Assembly: GCA_000242935.3 (NCBI GenBank)
Contig: CP007053.1
Location: 3,457,001 to 3,521,000 of the forward strand
Length of the DNA stretch: 64,000 nucleotides
Reading direction: 5' to 3'
From: Opitutaceae bacterium TAV5
GTDB lineage: Bacteria; Verrucomicrobiota; Verrucomicrobiia; Opitutales; Opitutaceae
The notes under the pieces were generated by a model. The model was not told the DNA's origin, did not search any database, and saw nothing but the letters and a program-made list of their open reading frames with translations. Position numbers and translations under genes: made by a program. Below, piece by piece: positions 1 to 7,594 of the stretch; positions within the stretch are counted from its first letter, which is position 1, and every line of letters starts with the position of its first letter.

Positions 1-70
1 TTTTCGGGGATGGTTTCAAGCGGCGCCAGACTGTCACTGACAAGGGAAACATGTGACGGAGCAACGATCA

Positions 71-82
71 ATAACGTGTTAT
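71..82. promoter_or_regulatory. Candidate operator, class 1, copy a
   Basis: ATAACGTGTTAT, inverted arms ATAAC/GTTAT around GT, lies 106 bases before the start of the PEP-CTERM gene at 189. The same 12-mer occurs at 6824-6835 and 11768-11779, always upstream of a plus-strand gene. In all three copies a CTTGTYC block begins exactly 11 bases after the palindrome (94-100 here). The shape suits a LacI- or GntR-type regulator, but no regulator inside the window can be assigned. No gene was recognised in 1-188. Confidence 0.6.
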
Positions 83-188
83 GAATCACCGGACTTGTTC
101 GCCAGCCACCCGGTTTCATTGATACCCGCAGGCATCCCTTCGTCACGGCGATGCCGTTTCTCCACTGACAACGAATATCAGGCACACC

Positions 189-1046
189 ATGAAAAACTAC
201 TCCTCCCTCACTGCATGCGCACACCCGGTCATCCGGTTTTCAGTCCCGATTATCACGATGGCTGCGGCCTTCGCCGCCTTGATGGCAGCTCCGTCGGCCC
301 TTGCCTGGACACCGGTCAACGAATCCTTCACCGGCACGGCTATTCCGGCCTCCCTGACCCGGGGCGGCAGCGCCGGCTCCTGCGACGCCGGTGCGGACGG
401 CGTGCTCACGCTCTCCACCGCCACGACCAACTATCAGACAAGCTACGTGCGCACCGCCGCCACCGATTTCACCTGGGCCAAGGACATCAACAAGGAGACG
501 CCCGTCACGTATCAGTTTACTCTGGCCACTCCCTTTTCCGGCACCGGGCGCGTCATGCTCTACCTCATCGGCGGCACTGCCGACTCCGCCCTGCTCGATG
601 TGGCGGACCCGGCCAATGCACGCACCTATGTCATGGGACTCTGCCTGACGTGGGATTCGCCATCGTCCACTTATAATGTGGATTTTTACCAGAAGACCCA
701 AAACAACATCGCATTGGTCGCCGGGACAAAAATCGCATCGCTGGCGGGTATCGATCCCGCCACGACAACCTTCGGCTTCACGCTGGATGGTGAGGCCAGC
801 ACGGTGAAACTTTTTGCCGGCTCCACCTCCTCGGAATCCAAAACCGTCAGCGGCACCGGTTTTACCGGGCAGACCGCCGCGTATCTCCAGATGATGAATG
901 TCGGCGGCAACACGGCCAATGCCGCCACGTTCTCCGGTTTTGCCATCGTCCCGGCTTCGACCATTCCCGAACCTGCGCATGCAGCCTTGCTCGCGGGAGC
1001 CGGATTGCTTGTCTTGTGCGTGTGGCGCCGTCACGTAGCCCGCTGA
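189..1046 (+). CDS. PEP-CTERM sorting-signal secreted protein
   Basis: A 285-residue secreted protein of unknown function. Residues 1-39 form a long signal peptide ending PSALA. The C-terminus has the classic tripartite PEP-CTERM signal: IPEP at about 259, a hydrophobic stretch (AALLAGAGLLVLCV) and a basic tail WRRHVAR. Such proteins are known to be processed by exosortases and placed at or outside the cell surface; the exosortase gene is not in this window. The middle is rich in Gly, Ser, Thr and Ala, as in secreted beta-sandwich domains that may bind glycans, but no domain was recognised. It heads a probable unit with the GH42 gene 47 bases downstream, behind the palindrome at 71-82. No strong Shine-Dalgarno sequence is visible. 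Confidence 0.85.
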   Translation: MKNYSSLTACAHPVIRFSVPIITMAAAFAALMAAPSALAWTPVNESFTGTAIPASLTRGGSAGSCDAGADGVLTLSTATTNYQTSYVRTAATDFTWAKDINKETPVTYQFTLATPFSGTGRVMLYLIGGTADSALLDVADPANARTYVMGLCLTWDSPSSTYNVDFYQKTQNNIALVAGTKIASLAGIDPATTTFGFTLDGEASTVKLFAGSTSSESKTVSGTGFTGQTAAYLQMMNVGGNTANAATFSGFAIVPASTIPEPAHAALLAGAGLLVLCVWRRHVAR

Positions 1047-1093
1047 TCAACCGCCCCCACCCTTTGCCTTTCTCCCGCATTTCAGCCCAACCC

Positions 1094-3223
1094 ATGACCT
1101 CGACCCAAGACCCGTTCGCGCTCGGCGCGATGTACTGGCCCGATCCCCACGCCACCCGCGAAACGCTCGTTGCCGACATGCGCCGTATCCGGGCTCATCA
1201 TTTCTCCGTGATCCGTTCGTTCATTTCGTGGGAACATCTCGAGGAGAATCGAGGGGCTTTCGATTTCACCCTGTATGACAACCTCTATGACGCCGCCCGG
1301 GAAGCCGGTATCCGGATCGCCCAGACCCTCGGCGTCTATCCGCCGTTCTGGATGAGCGACGAACTCCGCCGCAAAAACCTCTTCACCACCGACCGCTACC
1401 AGTGCCTCGATATTCCCGATTTCTACAAACCGTGCGCGCGCTTTATCCGAGCGGTTGTTCGCCGCTACCAGGATCATCCGGCGCAATTCATGTGGTTTGT
1501 CTGGAATGAACCCGTCAAACGTCCCTGCACCTGTCCGCACACCGGGAAAAAATTTGGCCGCTGGCTTCGTGAAAAATACGGTTCCATAAAAGACCTCCGG
1601 GCCGAATGGGGACGCGAAAACCACGTCTTCAATTCCACGCTCGCGCCCGCCAGCTTCGACACGCTCGACCTTCCGCTGCTCGCCGCCACGCTTTTCTCCG
1701 AAAAACGCAACTACCCCTGGATTCTGGACTGGCTTGCCTTTGCGCAGGACAACCTCGCCGAAAATATCCGCTGGATCGCCGACGAAATCCGCGCCATCGA
1801 CAAAGTCCACCCCACCCACGCCAACCCCAACCAGCTCCTCTACAACGGCACCTGGAGCGGCGCACATCCATGGAAAATCGCAGCCTCCGTCGATTCCGTA
1901 GGGGCCTCCGTCCATCCCTGCCACTTTTACGAACGCGCTCTTACGACCACCGACCCGCTCATTTTTGATCCCCACGCTTCCTATGCGTATATGAACGACC
2001 TCATGCGCAGCGCCGCCGGCGGAAAGGATTTCTGGGTCTCCGAGCTCCAGGCAGGGCCCAACATCAACTCCGGTCACCGCCCGTTTTCCCCGACCGCCGC
2101 CAATATCAAGGCATGGATCTGGCAGGCCGTCGGCAAAGGCTCCAGCGGCCTCCTCTTCTGGCTCTGGCAGGCCTGGCGCAGTTCCTGGGAGTGTGGTGAA
2201 TTCAGCCTCGTTGACGGCGTTGATGGTTCCGATACCGACCGCTCCCGCGCCGCTTCCGCCGCTGGCGCGATCCTGGACAAACACCGCGATCTCGTCACCG
2301 CTGCCAAACCCGTGCCCGCCCGGGTTGCCCTTCTCTACTCCCCCGAATCGCAGTCGCTCGCATTCCGTGAAGAGAAAAGCGAATGGACAACCCGTGCCAT
2401 GGTCGGCTGCTACACCGCGCTCTGGCGGCACAACATCGCGGTCGATTTCGTGACGCCCGACGACATCGCCTCCGGGGCGCTCGATCCCGCACGCTACAAG
2501 GTTCTCTATGCGCCTTACGCCAAACTCGTCACGGCCGAAACCGGAGCGCATATCGCCCGCTATGTGCACGAGGGCGGCGCCCTCTGGGCCGACGGGCATT
2601 TCGCGTATCGCGGCGCGCATTCACATCTCCATGACACCAATCCCGGCGCCGGACTCGCGGCGGTCCTCGGCTGCAAGGAAAGCAATCTGCTGGTGGAAAA
2701 AGACTTTTTCTCCTTCAGTCAGACGTCCCCCCGTCGCCGGAAAATCCAGGGCTGGCTTTTCGGCCAGTGTCTGACTCCGGTCTCTCCCGACGCCCGCATC
2801 CGGGCCCGTTATGCCGATGGCCATGCGGCCGCGATCTCCGGTCTTTACGGAAAGGGACGCACTTTCATGGTCGGAACGTATCTGTGCATCGGATACCAGA
2901 GGAAACCCGATCCCGGAGCCGAATCCCTTATCGTCGATTTTGCGCGGGAATGCGGCGTGGCGCCGCGCGCCGTCGTGCAGGGAGATCCGCTGGAAGTCAA
3001 TGTCCTGTCGGCAGACACCCACGACCTGCTGGTTGTCACCAATCATGCTGCCCGGTCCGCCACCGCGCGCATTACGGTGAATCCGGCAATCCGTTATCAG
3101 GAACTGATCAACCTCGAAACCGGGAAAACGCTCTCATCACCCAAGGGACCGTCAAAAAACGCGGTGATTTCCGTTCGTCCCGACGCTCACGACACGCTTG
3201 TCCTCCTCGCTCGCAAGGTTTGA
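1094..3223 (+). CDS. GH42-type beta-galactosidase
   Basis: A 709-residue glycoside hydrolase of the GH42 (A4 beta-galactosidase) type, expected to remove galactosyl or related beta-linked residues. The N-terminal TIM barrel starts GAMYWPD and contains the acid/base motif WNEP (Glu139) and a likely nucleophile in WVSELQAG (Glu317). A trimerisation-like region and a small C-terminal beta domain follow, as usual for the family. The frame is open from 1016, but the ATG at 1094 gives the normal GH42 N-terminus. No signal peptide is visible, so it probably acts in the cytoplasm on imported oligosaccharides. A Cys-rich insertion (KRPCTCPHTGKKF) follows the acid/base residue and could bind metal. Its last 72 bases overlap the convergent FAD oxidoreductase gene. 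Confidence 0.9.
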   Translation: MTSTQDPFALGAMYWPDPHATRETLVADMRRIRAHHFSVIRSFISWEHLEENRGAFDFTLYDNLYDAAREAGIRIAQTLGVYPPFWMSDELRRKNLFTTDRYQCLDIPDFYKPCARFIRAVVRRYQDHPAQFMWFVWNEPVKRPCTCPHTGKKFGRWLREKYGSIKDLRAEWGRENHVFNSTLAPASFDTLDLPLLAATLFSEKRNYPWILDWLAFAQDNLAENIRWIADEIRAIDKVHPTHANPNQLLYNGTWSGAHPWKIAASVDSVGASVHPCHFYERALTTTDPLIFDPHASYAYMNDLMRSAAGGKDFWVSELQAGPNINSGHRPFSPTAANIKAWIWQAVGKGSSGLLFWLWQAWRSSWECGEFSLVDGVDGSDTDRSRAASAAGAILDKHRDLVTAAKPVPARVALLYSPESQSLAFREEKSEWTTRAMVGCYTALWRHNIAVDFVTPDDIASGALDPARYKVLYAPYAKLVTAETGAHIARYVHEGGALWADGHFAYRGAHSHLHDTNPGAGLAAVLGCKESNLLVEKDFFSFSQTSPRRRKIQGWLFGQCLTPVSPDARIRARYADGHAAAISGLYGKGRTFMVGTYLCIGYQRKPDPGAESLIVDFARECGVAPRAVVQGDPLEVNVLSADTHDLLVVTNHAARSATARITVNPAIRYQELINLETGKTLSSPKGPSKNAVISVRPDAHDTLVLLARKV

Positions 3224-4660
3224 CGGTGTGTCGGGAAACAGCGTTTCGCGCAGCGTGCGGTGGTCCAGCTTCGCGGGCGTGCATCCGTCGCGCAGGCACA
3301 AGGCCGCCGCCACCCCGGTCGCCTCGCCCGTCTGGTTGCAGTTGACCATCACCCGTACACCGCCAAAGGCCTCGCGATCGGCATCGAGCAGTCGCCCCGC
3401 GACCAGCAGGTTTTCCGCCCCTTCCGGCACAAGGCTGCGAAACGGAATCCGGTAAAACAGCGGCGTGTTCGCATTCTCCGCGGCTCTCCAGCGGCGTTCC
3501 GAGACAGAACCATCGAGCGCCACGAGTTTTTCCGTGCCATCGAGGTAGCGCAGCAGCGTGCCTTTCGGGGAATGCACATCCACCGGATACGTTCCGACAG
3601 CCACGGTATCAGGGAAATCGACACCGCTCAGCAACTCGTCGGCGGTGAGCCTGTGCAGGCATGTTGCATGCCATGTTTCCCGCACGCCGATCGCATGAGG
3701 ATGGGACAAGGCCGTAACCACACCCGCTCCCCCGCGGCCTTTTCCACACACGGCCCGGATCATATCGAGCAACGCCCGTTGCCGCCGGCGTCCTTCTGTC
3801 AGCGCCGCCGTGAGCTGATCGGCGTCGGAAGCATCCACGCCATTGAGCCGCGCTCCGAAAACATTGCAGACGTCGGCCGATGCCGGCGCCGGATAGTCGA
3901 AGAACCAGGGGCTGGCATTGTCTGTCGGATAGCCGAACTCCGGAGCCCGGGACCGCACCTCTGTCCAGATATTCCGGATTTTCCCTCCAAAATCCGCTGA
4001 CAGCGCGCCGAGTCCGGCGACGAGTTGCTGATAACTCACCGGCTGCAACCGTGTATTTTGCCAGGCGGCGAAACCCGACCGCCGCAACAAATCCCCGTCA
4101 CCGGACGCATCGATAAAAAACTCCGCCCGGATCGCCCGCCGCCCGCTCTTGTCCTCGATCACGGCTGCCGTGACCTTCCTGCCGTTCCGGATTCCCGCCA
4201 CGCAACGCGCCGAAAGAAACACACGGATGCCGGCATGTTCGCGGACCAGTTCATCCAGTTCCGTGGCCAGCTCCGCACTGTTGAAACGGAACCGCGTGTC
4301 CGCCCGCCCCGGCAAGGTCTCGATCACGGCATCCCGCCGCCGCAGCCGGTCGATGACCTCTACGGTCAACCCGCCGATCACCCGCCGTTCCCCCCGGGCA
4401 TCGGCCAGCGAATGCCATTCGTTGACCTGGGACGCGGTCGCCGATCCGCCCAGAATCACACCCTGTTCCACCAGCGCCACGCGCAGCCCTGCCCGCGCCG
4501 CGCGTACCGCGGCGAAAACACCCGTGCAGGAACCGCCCACGACGCATACCTCCGCGTCAAAGGCCACCGGTACACGACGTGCCGGTTCCACGATGCAATC
4601 GATCCCGTCCGACGGCTCCGGCCCGTTGCCATTGCTGTGAGTGACACCCGATTTGCGCAT
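3152..4660 (-). CDS. FAD-dependent oxidoreductase
   Basis: A 502-residue flavoprotein. Near residues 38-56 it has a dinucleotide-binding beta-alpha-beta unit (VVGGSCTGVFAAVRAARAG), followed by EQGVILGGSAT and, further on, FIDASGDGDLL, a pattern of the FAD_oxidored family often found in polysaccharide loci. A second FAD-contacting motif, ENLLVAGRLLDADREAFGGV, lies near the C-terminus. The substrate is unknown; sugar or sugar-acid oxidation would fit the context. The ATG at 4660 leaves a 35-residue leader before the FAD motif. The gene runs toward the GH42 gene, and its last 24 codons, including the stop, lie inside that coding sequence. It is divergent from the AraC gene at 4801, which may control it. 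Confidence 0.8.
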   Translation of the reverse strand: MRKSGVTHSNGNGPEPSDGIDCIVEPARRVPVAFDAEVCVVGGSCTGVFAAVRAARAGLRVALVEQGVILGGSATASQVNEWHSLADARGERRVIGGLTVEVIDRLRRRDAVIETLPGRADTRFRFNSAELATELDELVREHAGIRVFLSARCVAGIRNGRKVTAAVIEDKSGRRAIRAEFFIDASGDGDLLRRSGFAAWQNTRLQPVSYQQLVAGLGALSADFGGKIRNIWTEVRSRAPEFGYPTDNASPWFFDYPAPASADVCNVFGARLNGVDASDADQLTAALTEGRRRQRALLDMIRAVCGKGRGGAGVVTALSHPHAIGVRETWHATCLHRLTADELLSGVDFPDTVAVGTYPVDVHSPKGTLLRYLDGTEKLVALDGSVSERRWRAAENANTPLFYRIPFRSLVPEGAENLLVAGRLLDADREAFGGVRVMVNCNQTGEATGVAAALCLRDGCTPAKLDHRTLRETLFPDTPSNLASEEDKRVVSVGTNGNHRVF

Positions 4661-4800
4661 CCCGTAACCCTGCGATCCATCCCGGCACGGCCAATCATCG
4701 ATACATTCACAAAACGCACGAAAACATGCAGGCCAGCACGAATCGCGGTTCCCTCCTTCCTCCCGGTTGCAAAACTGTCCCGCGCCTCTAGACCCGGCAC

Positions 4801-5664
4801 ATGCTTTTCCCGCTCGACCAGCTCGAACACCTCCTCCGCGCCCCGCTCCAGATTATCTGCACCTGTCGCGAAACGTTCAGCGGCCACCGCACGCGTGACG
4901 AGCACCTCGTTTCCCACCGCTACATCCGCATTCTCAAAGGCAGCCTCACCTACACGATCGACGGCAATGACGCCCGGCTCGACGAGGGTGCCATCTTTTT
5001 TGTCCCCCGCCACGCTCACCGCTACTGGCGTGTACCCGAAGGCGAAGTCTGCGAACTCGTCTGGTGTCAGTTCGATGCCCCCGGCTTCGATCCCGGCACC
5101 GGCACGCTCTACCTCGCCGATGACAGCAGACGCAGCCTCGAAAAGGCGTCACTGCTTCGCATGCTTCGCCTCTGGACTTTTCCCGGATACATGCGTGCCA
5201 GCCCGCATGGCGATCCTGCGCTTCCTCGTGAAATCGCCCTGCAACTCGAAGGCGAACTCAAGGCCAGCATGGTGCGTTTCTGGGTCTCCGCCCGCCCCTG
5301 GGACCCGGCCAAAGATCAGGCCCCGGCCGGTTCTGCCAGCCGCCGTCGCGTGCATCCCTCCGTGCGGCGCGGTCTGACCTGGCTGGAAGAAAACTTTCGC
5401 CGTCCCGACGCGATAAAACTCCTCCACGCCGAGATCCTCGACGTGAGTCCGAACCATTTCCGGCTCCTGTTCAGCCGCTATGCCGGGCACAGTGTATCTG
5501 CGCATCTGTTACAACTGAGGATGCGCGAAGCCATGACCCTTCTCCAGACCACCACCTTGAGCATCAAGGAGATCGCGGCTCGTGTGGGGTTCAGCGACCC
5601 GCTCTATTTTTCCCGTCGCTTCCACGAACACTGGGACGTCGCCCCCACCGCGCTCCGCAAGTAG
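4801..5664 (+). CDS. AraC family transcriptional regulator
   Basis: A 287-residue regulator. The N-terminal half is a cupin-like ligand domain (HRYIRILKGSLTYTIDG, then FVPRHAHRYWRVPEG), typical of AraC proteins that sense sugars. The C-terminal 100 residues hold two helix-turn-helix motifs: the first around LLHAEILDVSPNHFRLLFSRY, the second IKEIAARVGFSDPLYFSRRF followed by the AraC signature end. It is transcribed away from the FAD oxidoreductase gene, with a 140-base shared promoter region between them. A direct role in controlling that oxidoreductase or the nearby GH42 unit is inferred from position only. Confidence 0.88.
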   Translation: MLFPLDQLEHLLRAPLQIICTCRETFSGHRTRDEHLVSHRYIRILKGSLTYTIDGNDARLDEGAIFFVPRHAHRYWRVPEGEVCELVWCQFDAPGFDPGTGTLYLADDSRRSLEKASLLRMLRLWTFPGYMRASPHGDPALPREIALQLEGELKASMVRFWVSARPWDPAKDQAPAGSASRRRVHPSVRRGLTWLEENFRRPDAIKLLHAEILDVSPNHFRLLFSRYAGHSVSAHLLQLRMREAMTLLQTTTLSIKEIAARVGFSDPLYFSRRFHEHWDVAPTALRK

Positions 5665-5880
5665 ACGTAACCGGCATCACACGGCGGCGCTTCCCTCTCC
5701 GGGCGCACCTCTATCGGAGTTTTCTCCATATCTTCATTCCCCCTGTGCATGGACTTCGGCTGGAGGCGTCAAGCCAGGCGGCCCAGATTTCTGTTCCCGT
5801 CGGTGGAACGATCCGCGGCGATACACCTCCCGCAGACACTCCGGACGACAACCCGCCAATCACCACTCCAACATATTGCC

Positions 5881-6756
5881 ATGAATAACCCGCTCCTCAA
5901 AACTGCATCCCTCGCCATCATCCTGACAGGCGCCCTCGCCTGCACCGCCCGCGCCGAACAGCTCTTCGACTGGACAACCGCCACGGAAGGCACGGACATC
6001 TTTGCCGCCGGCGGCAGCGGTACCGGCGCCGGTGGTACAGGGAGCGGGAAGTTTTTCTACGGTGGCAGCAACCCCATTCCCGTGCCCCACACCAAACTCC
6101 AGTTCCAGAACGGCGTGACGACTGCCAACACGCTCGATTATTTTGTCGGCAAATTCAACTCCCGGTCGCTTACCACTGTCGGCGACACGCTCAGCCTCAG
6201 CTTCACCGCCACGATCACCAATCTTCGCACCGACATCGGGCAAACCCTGCGCTTCGGACTTTTCAACACGACCGGCACGACCAATGGCTTTGGCAACGCG
6301 ACCGGCTATCGCGCAGACTACGGAGCCAGCAACAGCGGCAATGGAATACGCGAGCGCACGGGGACGAACGACGTCCTGTGGTCCACCGGCACGGTGTCTC
6401 CTCTGGTCGGCGATCAGGATTCGTCGAACTTCACCTTCACGCCTGCCAACGGCGTCGCATACACCGGCTCCTTCACGATCGAGCTGCTCTCCGGCAATCG
6501 CGTCGCCGTCACCTCGCAAATCGGCAGCGTCACCGCCACCAGCATCATCGATGACGCGACTCCCTTCACGACCTTCAACGCCTTCTCCTTCCTCATCATC
6601 AACGGTACTGAGCGTTCCGACATCAATTTTTCCAACCTCTCCGTCGATTTCACCGCCGGCTCGACCATCCCGGAGCCTTCCACATGGACCCTCCTTGCCG
6701 GAGCCTCGGTTGTCGTCCTTGCGGCGATGCTTCGCAAATTCCGGAAACATCCATGA
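5881..6756 (+). CDS. PEP-CTERM sorting-signal secreted protein
   Basis: A 291-residue secreted protein of unknown function. The signal peptide spans about residues 1-22 (ILTGALACTARA). The C-terminus carries STIPEPSTWTLLAG, a hydrophobic segment and the basic tail LRKFRKHP, a complete PEP-CTERM signal. The mature part is rich in Thr, Ser, Gly and Asn and contains repeated short beta-strand patterns such as TLSLSFTATITNLRTD; it resembles other verrucomicrobial PEP-CTERM beta-sandwich proteins, but no catalytic motif is seen. The frame is open from 5749, but the ATG at 5881 begins the signal peptide. It lies 216 bases after the AraC gene and 130 bases before the pseudopilin gene, whose own palindrome at 6824 suggests separate transcription. 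Confidence 0.82.
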   Translation: MNNPLLKTASLAIILTGALACTARAEQLFDWTTATEGTDIFAAGGSGTGAGGTGSGKFFYGGSNPIPVPHTKLQFQNGVTTANTLDYFVGKFNSRSLTTVGDTLSLSFTATITNLRTDIGQTLRFGLFNTTGTTNGFGNATGYRADYGASNSGNGIRERTGTNDVLWSTGTVSPLVGDQDSSNFTFTPANGVAYTGSFTIELLSGNRVAVTSQIGSVTATSIIDDATPFTTFNAFSFLIINGTERSDINFSNLSVDFTAGSTIPEPSTWTLLAGASVVVLAAMLRKFRKHP

Positions 6757-6823
6757 TCCGCAGAGGCATTTTTCCTGCTTCTGATTGTGCATCTGCGTGC
6801 GCCTGCGATCTTCATTGCCGGGC

Positions 6824-6835
6824 ATAACGTGTTAT
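6824..6835. promoter_or_regulatory. Candidate operator, class 1, copy b
   Basis: ATAACGTGTTAT, identical to the copies at 71 and 11768. A CTTGTCC block starts 11 bases after it (6847-6853). The pseudopilin start codon at 6887 follows 51 bases after the palindrome. The site probably governs the pseudopilin, heparinase-like lyase and alginate lyase genes that follow closely on the same strand. Confidence 0.62.
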
Positions 6836-6886
6836 CGATCAGAATGCTTGTCCCCTGTTGTCACCCGACCTTTCAATCCTGCCGTT

Positions 6887-7546
6887 ATGAAAAAACACCT
6901 CCACCTGCCCCCTCGTGCTTTCACGCTGATCGAGTTGCTTACGGTCATTGCCATCATTGGCATCCTGGCTGCGATCATCATTCCCACGGTCGGGCGCGTG
7001 CGGCAATCGGCCCGCGCCGCGCAATGCGTTTCGCATCTCCGACAACTCGGCACCGCTTTCAATCTCTTTGCCGACGAAAGCAAAGGAATGTTTCCGATGC
7101 GTTATCATGACGGTACAACCCAGACCAATCCCAACTACGAAAAAACCTGGATGATGCAGCTCGCTCCTTACATCGGCATCGCAGACGGACGGATCGGGGT
7201 TACACTTGATGAAACCAAAAACGTCGGTGTTCTTGTCTGCCCTGCCTGGCGATGGCCCGATCTGAATCCGCCTGCGACCGAGCGCAATCAATCCTACGCG
7301 TACAACACGCAAATCCGTCAGCCAGGTGATAATACTGCTCTCGCCTATCAACGCAGCGCGATCGCGACGCCTTCGAAAAACTTCCTCGTCATCGAAGTTG
7401 ACCGAAACGGAGAAACCGGAGGCTCTGCCGACGTCGTGCGTCGCCATCCCGGCGACCGTGCCAACTATCTCTTTGTCGATGGTCACATCGAATCCATCCA
7501 GGGAATCATTCCGGGAAGCGATCCGCGTTTCAAGTTGACCAACTGA
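6887..7546 (+). CDS. Type II pseudopilin-like protein
   Basis: A 219-residue protein with an N-terminal prepilin methylation signal: basic leader, then [20 protein letters not shown], with the expected Glu five residues into the mature protein. The pilin helix runs on to about residue 50. The C-terminus has RHPGDRANYLFVDGHIES, close to the H-X9-DG motif described in planctomycete and verrucomicrobial DUF1559-like pseudopilins. Such proteins are processed by a prepilin peptidase and anchored in the cytoplasmic membrane; their individual roles are largely unknown. The frame is open from 6785, but the ATG at 6887 gives a normal leader. It heads a unit with two polysaccharide lyase genes behind the operator at 6824. 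Confidence 0.88.
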   Translation: MKKHLHLPPRAFTLIELLTVIAIIGILAAIIIPTVGRVRQSARAAQCVSHLRQLGTAFNLFADESKGMFPMRYHDGTTQTNPNYEKTWMMQLAPYIGIADGRIGVTLDETKNVGVLVCPAWRWPDLNPPATERNQSYAYNTQIRQPGDNTALAYQRSAIATPSKNFLVIEVDRNGETGGSADVVRRHPGDRANYLFVDGHIESIQGIIPGSDPRFKLTN

Positions 7547-7594
7547 CACCATCGTCCCTCCTGAATCTGTCACATTTTATCGAATACGAACGCG

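Noticed and set aside
32-42. TGTCACTGACA as an operator for the first gene
   Set aside because: It is a short odd-length palindrome seen only once in the window, so there is no support beyond chance.
53-676. Plus-strand open frame overlapping the first PEP-CTERM gene
   Set aside because: It is out of frame with a well-supported secreted protein and has a His/Arg-rich shadow composition.
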